Below are positions 35,223 to 46,384 of a DNA stretch of 64,000 bases, piece after piece. The notes beneath the pieces were generated by a model. That model searched no databases. It was not told where the DNA came from and saw only the letters and a program-made list of their open reading frames with translations. Location of the stretch: positions 130,083,032-130,147,031 of the forward strand of contig CM073591.1 of the NCBI GenBank assembly GCA_037074705.1. The letters run 5' to 3'. Source of the DNA: Zhengitettix transpicula. Taxonomy: Eukaryota; Arthropoda; Insecta; Orthoptera; Tetrigidae. Position 1 is the first letter of the stretch. Each line of letters starts with the position of its first letter. Made by a program: the position numbers and the translations under genes.

Positions 35223-38200
35223 ATTTCGGTTGGTTTGCATTGCACATTGCATATACGACCAATATATTTAGATGCTGACTTAATAAAAAAATAACTGCTA
35301 AATCAACATCCAAGTTTGAGAGATCATGATAACTGTTGTTGAAAAAGAATTAATTATGACAGTATTCCATTTTTTTTAAATTCTAAGATTCTAGAAATTG
35401 AATTTTGATGTTCAAGTAAAACTCAAGTGTATTTTACACTTTCACACCCAAGAACATACACTATTATGTGTTATTCAAATGCAAAAATAAACTATTTTAT
35501 ATATTTTAATAATACTTCAAGTTTTTATTGTGAAAAAATACCTCTTGACAATATTTGTTTAATATGCTTACTACCAATTCTATAACTTTCTTCTATTCAC
35601 ATATCTTGACATAAAATTAATTCATCAAGAACTTGCAACATTTAAAGAAAACATTTTGTCTAATTACCTTCAAATTCTCTTTTATACGTGTTGGATTAGA
35701 GCTCTTTGGAATTACTGCAATATCTTTCTGGATTAAGTGTCTGAGTAAAATTTGGGCAGGAGGTCTTTTATTTTTTGTGGCAATTTCTATCACTACTGGA
35801 TCTGTAAGCGGTGTTAGATCAGGAACCCTGGAATAAATTAAGATTCAAATTATTACTTATTATTTGATAATAACTTCATAATATTTAGTGTGGAAAATAT
35901 GTAATTTATTTTCACAGAAGCTTTAGTCATCTCGGTATGTTTTATCGTCTGTAATGTAGCTGTAACATATGGTATTAATCACATTACAGTTTCCAATAAT
36001 TACTAAAATTATAATAATGTTCTATGTGCAAGCTGGCTTGACATTAATTCACAGTTGGTGTCACCAGACTAGGTAGCAATGAACACGTCAAAGTCTGTAG
36101 TCGTCTAGTGTATAATCAATCCTGTTTTGACCTAAGGGAGAGGCTTATGCCCTCAAAAGTTAGACAAGTTATTACTTTCCATCCTGGTGATACCAACTGA
36201 CAGTTTAAAGTAAGTCATCCATTCTCTACCACACTTACCTGTCGAAATCAGTTAATTAATTTTACAACACCATTAGCTTATTATCCAGCTGGATCCTCAA
36301 TGCTTTCATCAATAGAAAATACACATTAGAGATCTCCTCCTGTACCCTAACCACAGTCCAAGTACCCAAACCATATATAAAAAAACATAGGCACCCCTAA
36401 CAATGGCCTACTTTCCTGGACTACGAAAATTCAACTGCATTCTCTGCCTGGCCTTGACTCCAATCCATATATAAAACTGTTCCTCTCCCCTGTCCTAGGG
36501 TTGCCTATGGATAACCTGTGCAGTACCCCATCCTTGTAGTCCCCTCCCTAAAGCCACTCCACTTAAGCCGGATTGCCAATGCAACAGTAGAAACAGGTAT
36601 AATTTCTGCCCTATTCCTTAACCTACTACACTCCTCAAAAATCCCCCACATATAACCATCCAAAATCTTTAACAAATTAATAGCTAAGTATCCTGATTTC
36701 GATATAAGTCAATTGAAACTAACTGCTACCGCAGCTCTGTCAAACTGTCCAATTCTTAATAACTGCTCATGCCAAAAGCCACAGGACCACCATTTTCATA
36801 CTAACCCTCCCTAAAGCCTTACCCCCGATTCATTAGATGCTGAACTCCACCTTTGAAAACACTCTATCCAACACATCCTACAGTCTAGGCTATGACCTGA
36901 ACTTAACATCATCTTATTATATTGTATTATTATTGTAATAATTATATGATATAAATATAATATTGTAATAACAATATAATTATAATAATTATTATGATTT
37001 CAGGAATTATAATATTGTATTGATATAATATTATTATAGTAATTATAATAATAATTATGAATAATCCTTTCCCCAATCATACACACTTAATTTACGTGTG
37101 TGTATGAGTGTGTAAATGTATTTTTCTCTTATTTTTCCATTGTTGTGACCCTTCCTTGAGAGAGAGAGAGAGTTGTTGGGTGTCGATTGTTGCGGTGTAA
37201 TGGCTGGTGCCCCTGGCTTGAGTTCAACACCCAGCCAGGTACCCTGTCTGTCTTTTTTATCCAAATGAGTTAATTTATTTGAGCTTTTCACATATATATA
37301 AAATATGAGAGAAAGGTGAGAATACGGTTTAAAGAAAGCATATGCTATCTCATAGACACAAAGGGAATCAAGGCATAGAGAGGAATGGAAGAAGAAGGAA
37401 AGACTCCATCTACTCTATCCAATCCTCTACACTTAATAAGACTGACTATATTCATTAAGGCCACCAATCGGCATGGTAGTTCAATCGGCAGTGCAATTAA
37501 CATACAGAATAAAAGGTTCCATTCTCAGCCCAGCCAAATGGATTCAGCATTTTTTTTTCAAGTGTACTCCACACTTTCTTTGGGTATATTTCTATACCTG
37601 AGAATTTTGTAGAGCATATTCCCACCTTTCTCTCATATTTATATTTTCCCTCACTATTCAATTATCTGATGTGACTTTTTCACTTAAATAAAATCCTTAA
37701 CTTAAATTAAATATTTCATTAAAACACCACTAAAATAATTATTATGAAATAATAGAATTTTTAAATGAAAAGCAAAAGTAATGCAAACTCTATAATATAA
37801 AATTACTATGATACATTAATACGTACACATCTTCTTTATTAACATAGGTTTTGAGGGCAGGAGATCCGATTGGCCCAAATGCACAGACAGTAATATCCAA
37901 CGCTCTACAAAATGCAATTAACTCTTTCTGTTGACAATACACTTGAACTTCAATTTGAATATTAGCAGGTTTTATTTCAGAATTCTTATAAATTCTTTTA
38001 ATCTGCCTTGCATTGAAATTAGACAACCCAATTGATTGTGCTCTTCCAGCTTTTACCTGTTCCTCCATAGCCTAAAAAAGTTTAAAGAGAAATAGTCATA
38101 AAATATTTTCATCTCTAATAATGATTCTTTTTATGTTAGATAAGTTTTACAGACCTTCCATATGCTTACTAGATCTGTGTTAAGGTCAGCTTTTGGATTT

Positions 38201-39047
38201 TTGAAGAAAGTTGTGACATTTTCATCTTCGAATTCTTCTAATCCAACCGGATGGTGTATTAAATACAGATCTATATAAGTTAGTTGAAGATTTTCCAGAG
38301 ATTTTTTAATATATTTTTCAACACAATTGGCACGATTAGCCCAACTAGGTAGCTAAAATAGAAACATTTGCAGATTTTTCATGTACTTTGGTCTTTGTAG
38401 GTTATATATCAAATGAAAATCTAAATTCTAAATCTAAACATCAATAAAAATGTTATAATATAATTTTATAATGAATAAGTATTTAAGTAAAAATTATTTA
38501 TTTTTTCTTATAATCCAGACAACTTAATTTTATGCAACACTTTATTTTATGCTGATCATGTTATATGGTTTGACACATGCTCTAAGTAGCATTGTTTGTT
38601 ATGATCAGTTATTGTATTAACTTCCTGGTAAATTTTTAAAATACTGAGAAATTATGGATGATATAAAAATGGTTGTATACTTTTGTGACAATAAAGAGAT
38701 CTTCCCTCTTAACTCTTCCAGAATCGATCCATTTCTTCAACGCTTTCCCAATTGCTACCTCAGTTGCATATAAAAAAGCTGTATCAATATGCCTATAGCC
38801 AGCTTCTAGTGCTACATCAATTGCAGAGATTATTTCTTCTTCTTCAGAATCATCCTTTGCCTTTAACAAATATTTTGAAAAAGATAAGTATTTTATTCCT
38901 ATTTTGACACACTACACTCACTAATGCAAAATAATAAAGTTATGTTAAAATACATATTTTATCTATTGATTTTATACACTATACCTGCCATGTACCAAGT
39001 CCAATTGTGGGCATTTTGTGCCCATTGGAGAAAGTTATGTGTTCCAT
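33326..39047 (-). CDS. Aldo-keto reductase, paralogue 2 (7 exons, 328 aa, inverted)
   Basis: Second AKR, on the minus strand. Exons in transcript order: 39047-38985, 38860-38681, 38352-38155, 38071-37827, 35827-35668, 34055-33958 and 33368-33326. Intron phases match paralogues 1 and 3, and the last three exons have identical lengths (160, 98, 43). The joined frame is open for 328 residues. Seen: [21 protein letters not shown] giving Asp47 and Tyr52; Lys81; His114 in YLIHHPVG; GLSNF with Ser164/Asn165; and [10 protein letters not shown] with Lys270, Ser271 and Arg276. Oddity: the segment that is YAP or YSP in relatives reads FGP here, so the Tyr that stacks on nicotinamide is Phe212. Activity is expected but cofactor or substrate handling may differ. 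Met at 39047 gives a normal AKR N-terminus; in-frame Met codons further upstream would add an atypical extension. It faces tail-to-tail with gene 1 and head-to-head with gene 3. Confidence 0.93.
35166..35228. repeat. TA microsatellite inside a palindrome
   Basis: AAATGTTTA on the left and TAAACATTT on the right flank a TA run, so the whole 60-base block is self-complementary. In intron 5 of AKR gene 2. The left flank (34985-35120) resembles the right flank of the TA tract at 39567-39607, with CTGAC(A/G)AAGG and TCGAAAATTT motifs. Confidence 0.8.
36052..36202. repeat. Imperfect inverted-repeat element
   Basis: Left arm CAGTTGGTGTCACCAG and right arm CTGGTGATACCAACTG are inverted relatives enclosing about 120 bases. 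A single-arm relative with TTGACAGTTGGTGTTGCCAGG is at about 34312. In intron 4 of AKR gene 2. Confidence 0.6.
36230..37080. other. Intron 4 of AKR gene 2: C-rich strand, then TA/AT-rich block
   Basis: 36240-36880 is markedly C-rich on + and looks like decayed coding sequence of a mobile element, but no motif was recognised. 36905-37070 is a degenerate TAATAT repeat. Confidence 0.35.
37160..37275 (+). repeat. tRNA-like SINE fragment
   Basis: GTTGCGGTGTAATGGCTGG resembles a pol III A box, and CTTGAGTTCAACACCC a B box with matching spacing. An AG-repeat precedes it at 37158-37172. A possible SINE head; boundaries and target duplications not found. Confidence 0.45.
37301..37640. mobile_element. 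tRNA-like element enclosed by 26-bp inverted repeats, copy 1
   Basis: 37301-37326 and 37615-37640 are inverted repeats with 2 mismatches in 26 (core ATATGAGAGAAAGGTG). Inside is CTCTACACTTAATAAGACTG, then GGCATGGTAGTTCAATCGG, resembling a pol III A box. The block CTCTACAC..TAAT..GACT...ATTCATTAAG is shared with the element at 39321-39565. In intron 4 of AKR gene 2. Confidence 0.7.
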
Positions 39048-39320
39048 TTCAATTATTCCCAGTGAATGGGCTCTGTAAAAGTATACATTGGAAAATTCAA
39101 TTAATCTTATCAAACTTATAGTTAAGATATTGTTCTCTTCCGAGATAACACACAAGGTGAACATGATATGAGATATGAGTGGCAAAAAAGAATTAAAAAT
39201 TGTATATATAAAATGTTAAGGATTTTAATTAATATAGAAAATGTTTAGGATTTTAATTAAGTGAAAAAACACATTTGATAATTGGACAGCGAGGAAAGAT
39301 AAAAATATACGACAAAGGTT

Positions 39321-39562
39321 GGGAATACGCTCTGAACAAAGTATTTCACCCTCTACACCTAATTAGACTCCCTACATTCATTAAGACTGGGTAAAGGCAT
39401 TGTAGCTCAGTGGTAGAGCATTTTCGTACAAAGTACTGGGTTCGATTCCCGACCCTGCGGAATATTTTCAGGCTTTCCTTCTTCCTTCCTCTACGCCTTG
39501 AACATAGGGTTGCTTTAAGCATATTGCTATGACGAAAGGCTTTGATTTCTTCAGAGCGTATT

Positions 39563-39565
<3 letters not shown>
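39321..39565. mobile_element. tRNA-like element enclosed by inverted repeats, copy 2
   Basis: GGGAATACGCTCTGAA at 39321-39336 is perfectly inverted at 39550-39565. The interior has A box TAGCTCAGTGGTAGAGC and B box GGGTTCGATTCCC with tRNA-like spacing. The acceptor stem does not close, so it is not a tRNA gene. A TA microsatellite follows directly (39567-39607). Lies 270 bases upstream of the AKR gene 2 start codon. Confidence 0.75.

Positions 39566-39566
<1 letters not shown>

Positions 39567-39607
<41 letters not shown>
39567..39607. repeat. (TA)n microsatellite
   Basis: Pure TA tract. Its right flank contains, in reverse complement, CTGACGAAGGGAGCTCAGG and TCTCGAAAATTT, also seen beside the TA tract at 35177. 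Confidence 0.85.
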
Positions 39608-39611
<4 letters not shown>

Positions 39612-40129
39612 GATAGGAAAGAGAGACAACGTGAAATCAACGGTAGGGCTGTGCAGAAAATAAATTTTCGAGAACCTGAGCTCCCTTCGTCAGGTAAGAA
39701 GGTTTGAACTGCGTGCCGGCTGGGCACGAATTGTCCTCCGTAGAGTTGAATCTATGAACAGTAAATACAAAATGGCGGTACTCATAGATTCACAAATAAC
39801 ATTCTTCTGCCTGGAGTGGCATACTTTAAAATACACCCACTGCAATGGGATTGAAACTTTTTCTTATATGCCACACGGTCTTCGGTAATCATAACATCAA
39901 CAATATTGAGAATATCAAGGAGTACTTTGAAGATGAGGACGATTTCGGCAAGTTAGAAGCAGCGACTAAATGTTTTGAAGAAAGACGAAAACAAGAAGAA
40001 ACGAATAATATCACCAACTGAATTCCCACAAATGAAGTAACATAAATTAGGTGGCAGGTGTTTTAGTTTACCAGCCAAAGACCTTGAGTAATCATGGTAC
40101 TAGGTACCCAAAGCTGGCGTCTTTTATAG

Positions 40130-40420
40130 CCGAGGAGGGTAACGAGTTTGTATTTGTAACCCGTTCAGATACCGGGGCTATTTTTGATTCCCTTAAGGTA
40201 TCGGGAGTATTCATTACTGCTTTACTGTAATCCAGTAATACTATTCAGTCCGTAATGTACCGGGAGTATTCTTGACTCCCTTGAAATCACCGTGAATATT
40301 CTTTACTTCCTTATTGTACTGAGATTATTTTTGACTAATTTTCACTATCTTAATGCACCGGGCTTTTTTAAGATCTCTTAAGATACCGGCAGTCGTCATC
40401 CCTGTTAATTTGAATTTAAC
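40130..40420. repeat. Degenerate mini-satellite, unit about 30-38 bp
   Basis: Consensus is close to ACCGGGAGTATTCTTGACTCCCTTA. About seven successive units start near 40170, 40200, 40258, 40290, 40318 and 40357, the last degraded by 40390. A shorter related stretch lies at 49420-49510 in intron 1 of AKR gene 3 (ATACCGGTAGTATTTTTG). Confidence 0.7.
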
Positions 40421-40847
40421 CACCAATCGGTGTAGTTCAGGAGGTTCCCAATGAGGGGAAATTCGTCCAATAAAGTGAAGCTCCTGACGTCAGTTTAATC
40501 ACGTATTGACCAAGAGATTACTGTCGAATTGATTCCTTCTCTGGGTTAATATAAAAAAATGCCGGGCACTCAGCTGGTATAAAATAAAACTCATGTGATC
40601 TTTAATAACAGATTAAAATCTAAGAATATGCAAAATGCATGAAAAAGTGAGTAATTAACGAGATACAAATAAGTATCAGGCTCTAAGAGTATCAAAAAAA
40701 TTTAAGACATAATATGATTAAATATATGCACGAAACCCTAATCGCAGATATGAACAAGCGAAGGAGTTCAATTGAGAATTACGTGAATTTCTTGAAATAA
40801 GAGTTTTAGGCATAAATATATAAATAATTTGTTTATTTTATTTTTAC

Positions 40848-41420
40848 ACTAGCTGGGTTCCCGGCGTTTCCCGGGTTGTCTTATATCCATATCCCCCGAT
40901 TTGCTTTTGCGTTATTTTTATGTAACGCACATCGACCCATATCCCTAAATGTACTCACCTCCCATGCCGAAAGGCATGTACACAAACAACATCGGTAAAA
41001 ATAAAATCAATGTCAATGACCCCGACAAATATTTATTCGACGCAAATATCAATCGTTTAACAAGTTTGAATATTTCCATCCTCGTCCACTCCCGCTGGGG
41101 GGAGTTAAACGGAAAGTTGAATGTCGTAATTAAACTCAGTGACATCCATAACCCCAGATTTGACTTCAATATCTGTTGTATTCGCGTTATTTTCTTTTAA
41201 TGCATCTCCATCCCCGCCCCTAAGGGTGCTCCCTGCCAAAACGAGTTCAAAGAATCAATTTATTTGACCTCAAAAAATATTTATCCGACGCAAATATCGA
41301 CCGTTGGAGTATGTTTGAAAATTTCCACCCCCGTTCCTGGGGGTGGTTGACGTGTCTCACCCCCACAGTGTTTATTCCGTGGTTGCGAAGAACACGTGTA
41401 CGATATTTGCTCCACGTGTG
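40848..41420 (+). repeat. Dispersed repeat R3 (CCCGGCG family), copy 1
   Basis: It begins CTAGCTGGGTTCCCGGCG and contains ATTTATCCGACGCAAATATC and TTTGAAAATTTCCACCCC. Related blocks occur at 43160-44427, 49090-49390 (inverted) and 54523-54900. A very common arthropod repeat style; class not certain. Confidence 0.7.
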
Positions 41421-41543
41421 TAGATTATAACTTTATAAGATATCAGAAAACAATTTAATGTTACGATTCGTACATATTGCACAGTTTTCTTCATTTAATT
41501 ATTTACTGTAAGATATGTATGATGTATTTGTGTGGAAAATTTA

Positions 41544-41752
41544 CTACTCCTTGGCTCGACAGCCCATTAAGGATCTTAGCCTACCGAGACAACTGCCAGA
41601 CGGTCAACTAACATGACACATTCTGGATTTAAGAATCACACGTGACAGCCTTAACCCAAAATTTCTTTCGTGACCAGAACGAGCACAAACATCCATGCCC
41701 ATGTGGGGATTCGAACCCGGAACCGCTAGCCACTACACCACAGCAGACCGGC
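41544..41752 (-). mobile_element. tRNA-derived SINE, copy 2
   Basis: Same family as 27218-27474, inverted. It has the GGTTCGAATCC B box and GCATGGATGTTTGTGC. It is flanked by a 12-bp duplication with one mismatch, GTGG(A/G)AAATTTA, at 41532-41543 and 41753-41764. Confidence 0.88.
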
Positions 41753-42126
41753 GTGGGAAATTTATTATTCGAGTTTATAGTGTATCTTTATTTTGATTTA
41801 GTGTTATATCATCAGTAGAGAATTCTTTTATCCTCGACCAGTAAGATAAAATAATTGATTCAGTTCTGAACTTAGACCTGGAATCTTTTCAACTCCAATA
41901 TCGACATGATTTACTAACATTCTTGTTCTGAAGTATTGATGTTATGTTAGTGTGTATTTGATTCTGAGGGATCAAAGCTTCAATTTCATACGGAACATGT
42001 AGATGATAAGTGGACCTTAAATTAAAATGTGACGCGAGATTTGACAATACGTCTGCAATACCTTTAGCATTTATTACGTAGATGATCAATATACCCTAAA
42101 AGTCGATCAATGATTATTGAAATATA

Positions 42127-43006
42127 CGAGGCATGTTAAGAAAGGAAATTTACTAGATTTTTATATTTTATTATAAACAATGAGTTTGAAAAAAATTACA
42201 GGATATTGTTGATACAATTGTTGACTATTTTTCCACATAATCGCCCTAAGAACTTTCCAGCCAGGTCATTTACACACTTCAGAACTCTTTCTGCACCTAC
42301 TCTTCAGGTGAAAATTTTATTCCACCCATGTCTGGTTTCAGGGAAGTGAAAATATGATAATCTGAAGTCGCCAAGTCAGTGGATTACGGGGGGTGGTTCA
42401 AAACATCCCAACCAAATGAGTCCAAGAGCGCCCTGTTGGCTAAGGCTGTGTAACAGGGCTGGCGTTGTCGTGCAACGAGCACACTCCTCTTGTCAGCATT
42501 CCCCTCATTTTGTTTTGAATACTCCTTTTGAGTTTTTTAGGGTCCCATAATATCGTTGTGGATGGATGGTCTCCTTTAAGCAGAAAATCGAAAAAATTAT
42601 GCCTTTTCGGTCCCAAAACACTAAGGTCGTGATTTCTTTTGCCCGAAATTGTGGTACTGAATTTTTTTTGGCAGATCGGGAGTTGGTGTGACACCACTGT
42701 GACGACTATGTTTTTGACTCAGGTGTATAATGAGCCACCACGTTTCATCTCCAATCACAATAGAGGTATTATTCCTTCCGCGAGTAGGAAGCGGTACACA
42801 GCACGTGGCTAGCACTTGACGGGATTTCGTAGTGACATCTTTCACGCAACTAGACACTACAACGTGAGTTTACGTACTACAGTGTGTCTGCAATGCTCAC
42901 TCTGTCAGGAGAACCCCCTTCTACCATTCAGTGTTGCCAACTCTCAAAAAACAACAAATCATAACCCGGAAAGGTAACAGTACACTTTCCTTCTGAATAT
43001 GACTCG
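42127..43006 (-). mobile_element. Internally deleted mariner-type transposon (880 bp)
   Basis: The ends CGAGGCATGTTAAGAAAGG and, inverted, CGAGTCATATTCAGAAGG form about 28-bp imperfect inverted repeats with TA on both outer sides (42125-42126, 43007-43008). Minus-strand remnants are GDETWW with SRHSGVTPTPDLPKKI, then SLHDNASPVTQP, and downstream a PPxSxDLAPSDY-like region around 42330-42400. Frames are shifted and broken. Shorter than a full mariner (about 1.3 kb) because the N-terminal half is missing. Confidence 0.75.
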
Positions 43007-43159
43007 TACAAATAATAGCCTTATAACCACTAATACTTTTAATATAATGCTAAATTTATTCATGTATGTGTATTTTAAAACTCAAATTTAACTACTAATG
43101 TTTTTTATTACATAATTTGACATATTTACATTGTTGTGTTCCACTAATTTATTTACTAC

Positions 43160-44427
43160 TACCTGAGTGCCCGGCGTTGCCCGGGTATTTTTTTAAATAA
43201 TCCCGGAGTAGGAATTAATTCGAAACTAACCTCTTGATAAATATTTCACTTAACCAGCATCAAAAACGCCAGTACTCGGAACATTTACGTTTACCCTTCC
43301 CGACCTAACCCCTCGGCAGCTAATTTCAAATAAACCAGGATGATGACTGACGGTAATCAGGAATTCGTCTTCTACATAAAATAAGAGTGTCTAAAAACTC
43401 ACGACGAATTAAAACACTAAAAATTCTCGCTGCGTAATAAAGTGTAAAAATACACCCGGTACCTGAAAAGAGTAAAGAAATACAACATTTATAAATAGAG
43501 CTCGTACCCTAAGAAAATAATAATTTTTCCCGGTAGTTACCAAAACTACTCCGGGTAACCTTTTGTCAACCACGTCCACATCCACGAAGTGGAACATAAA
43601 ATTTCATTAACCGGCACGGTTAATGCTAGAATTATACTCTGCGATGTCTACAACTCCGGAATCGACACTAGTATCGGTCTTTCATGCATTACTTTTTATG
43701 TAAACCTCTTCCACCACCACCCGTACGGTAAGGGTGCTTCCTTCCCTCAGCCTTTTGGAGTTGAGATTAGACACTTAAATTTTTTTAAATTACACTATTA
43801 AATTAAGCAACCCCCACAACGTTTTAATAGTCATTTAGTAATGTTTTTAAATACCACCCCTTCCACCACCACCTCTGAGGCGGTAGGTGTACTTTAAACC
43901 CTCAGTGTTTGTTCCTGGATCGTAAGTAACATATGTATAGAGTTTGGTAGAAATCGGTTTACACGTTTAAGATTGTAAACGGAAATTTGTTTCGCCTCTT
44001 TCCACCCCCACAACTAGAGGCTTAACTACAACTTAACTGACACAGTGAATGTCAAAACTAAACTCAATGATATCTATAACAATGGATTTGACACCTATCT
44101 CGGTTGTTTATCGTAATTTTTATGTAACTCCCCTCCAACCCCTCCCTCATTGGTTCAGTAAGGGGTTGAAATCATCTGGATAGAAACTATTAATCATATC
44201 AACCCAGGAAAGTAATTAATCGACGCTAATATCAGCCGTTTTTGCATGTTCTTAAATTTCAACCATGTTCTCCCCTAATAGCTGCATAACGCTTCGAAAA
44301 CCCGACAGAAACCTTCGCGGGGGTGCGCACAATTTACCAAAGTTTCATCGCAATCGGATGAATGGTTTAGGAGAGCATAGGGGACACACAGACAGGCAGA
44401 CATTCGTTTTTATATAGAGGGAGATAG
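43160..44427 (+). repeat. Dispersed repeat R3, copy 2 (longest)
   Basis: It starts CTGAGTGCCCGGCGTTGCCC and ends in the characteristic tail CATAGGGGACACACAGAC, then ATTCGTTTTTATATAGAG. Several TCCACC..CACC proline-rich stretches repeat inside. No transposase or reverse-transcriptase motif. The tail resembles 3' ends of RTE-type retroposons, but that is only a resemblance. Confidence 0.7.
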
Positions 44428-44816
44428 ATACTCGTGCTTCCCAACACTAGTTACTCGAGATTGCCGTCTCGTCAAATTTCAGAGTTTATCATTAATTAAC
44501 TGTTCGAAACGCACCATCTCCATAAGAATTCAATTCTATGAATTTAATTTTAACAAACAAATACTTTTTAGTCAGTACAAAACATATTTTATTGACAATA
44601 AGATTATTTCCACCGAAGGTGGTTGGCCTTGAATGACTTGCAAACAATCAGCTTAATGAAAACTTTTCTTGTCACGGGGCTTAGGCAAGACTTGTTTATC
44701 AGCAAGAACCATCAGAGTATGATAATAATTTTGCTTACTATAGCGTAAGTAGACATAGCACGTGTTTAAATTGGTTGGAAACATTCTCATAACTCACATT
44801 TTTTTTAGATTAACAG

Positions 44817-44975
44817 GCTACCAAGGGTTAACTAGGGCCCGCGGGCTGTAGTTTAAGTAACCTACCCGGCATTTGTCTAAAAGTGGTGCAGGACAATCTT
44901 TATAAAACCTGCATCAGGTAAGTAGGGCACTAGATACTTGTCCCACGCCCTTCCTATGGCGGGAGAGGGGACATT
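44817..44975 (+). repeat. Dispersed repeat family R1, copy D (fragment)
   Basis: Same orientation as copy A. It retains the end region (GGGTTAACTAGGGCCCGCGG, then CCTGCATCAGGTAAGTAGGG) through ACTTGTCCCACGCCCTTCC, then stops abruptly. A 5' truncation is likely. Confidence 0.65.
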
Positions 44976-45362
44976 CCAGACCAGAGTTAATATTAGGTCA
45001 TTTTCCATAGACTTAATCTAGAAACTAGTCATAAAGTGTGTGCAACGATTACAAAATATAGTATCACCCTATAAATTAAATTATTTTCTGTAGAATGAGC
45101 CATAACATTTACTTGATGATTTTTTTTAAAAAAAAAAGGTTAACTCAGTAAATTAATAAATTAACAAATGGAAGGAATGTATAAGCCGAAATTTGATAAA
45201 GATTTTTTAAATATAATTTTATTATTTTATATTGCATAATATGGTTTGGAATATTTAAAAGTCACAATAACAGACTTTTTTCGGCGTAACTGACAGTGTT
45301 AAATCTATATATTCTACGTAGAAAATTATATGCCTCAAAAATCGTAAATAAACCAAAGATAT

Positions 45363-46380
45363 TGTAGTAATTAGTAATTAATTCATTATTATAATTACAA
45401 AGTTGGATTGTAGAGGGCTTATTATTGGATATAAAGCGGACACCGCAACAAGGCGGTGAGACAAAGAATGTATTGTTGGAGTTAAGAGAGTGTACGCGCT
45501 CAAAATCTACGAGACGAAGTTAGTTAGTTGGACGGCGGACACAGTTGCAGGCAGACATCAATTCAGCAAATTCATATTATAAAAAGTTGGGCAGCGGACA
45601 TAGAACAGTTCGAAAGCAATCGTCAGTCAGCGGCAAGACGCGAAAGGAAAAAGTCTACGTCGAGAACTGGGACATAGCAGTTCGGTCCACATAGAGAAAT
45701 AGAAACAGTAAAAGTTTGCGGATCCAGAATTATGAATAGGGCTATCTAAGAAGTCCAACGGCGAGCTAATAGTTTACATAAAACGTAAGTAACCAGTTTT
45801 GACGGAGAGACTTATAAAATCACAAACTGAACAAATTTTCGCATAGAGAGACTTTGAGGAGACCTACGTCCAGAAACTGGATGAGGGTGAGATGATCGAG
45901 GTTCCAGGATAGCAGAGATCCAGAGCAGCTACCGTGTGTTCAAATTTTAATGAGTAGAATCAGTGATATCCCCAAATCGTGTGCACAGAAAAACCCAAAA
46001 ATGAGACCTGGGCGGCCGTAAGTAGAAAACTTTAAAATTGATTGTAAACCTCTTTTAAAAGATATGTCAGATCGTTCTTTAATTATTCACTTCGTTAATT
46101 ATTTACTTCCTTAATTGTTTAGTTCTTTAATTTAAATTCAATCTTTAGTCTTATTTTCGTCCGCAATTAATTTCGTCGAATTAATCTCCCATATAAAAAG
46201 CTAAATGTAATTGATTGTATAAAATTTACCCATTTATCAAACCCAGATAAAGACCCTGAGATCCCAAATAATATTATTGTGTAATTCTAAACCTTAATAA
46301 ATTTGTTTAATTGGTTTCACTTAACTTCTTTTTATTTAGCCACAGCCATTTGTAATTAGTTGTTATTTTAGTTTATTACA
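45363..46380 (+). mobile_element. Solo LTR, copy 4 (1018 bp, diverged subfamily)
   Basis: It starts TGTAGTAATTAG and ends GTTTATTACA, flanked by ATAT at 45359-45362 and 46381-46384. It shares TATCAAACCCAGATAAAGACC and AATAAATTTGTTT near its 3' end with the other copies, but the U3 part differs. TATAAAAAG at about 45578 is a candidate promoter TATA box. It lies in the spacer between AKR genes 2 and 3. Confidence 0.75.
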
Positions 46381-46384
46381 ATAT

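Noticed and set aside
38979..39185. Upstream in-frame Met extension of AKR gene 2 (from 39185)
   Set aside because: It would add 46 atypical residues before the barrel; Met at 39047 gives the N-terminus seen in the paralogues.
39399..39466. Possible tRNA gene (A box TAGCTCAGTGGTAGAGC and B box GGGTTCGATTCCC)
   Set aside because: The acceptor stem does not pair and the anticodon arm is not convincing; it is inside an inverted-repeat element, so SINE-like.
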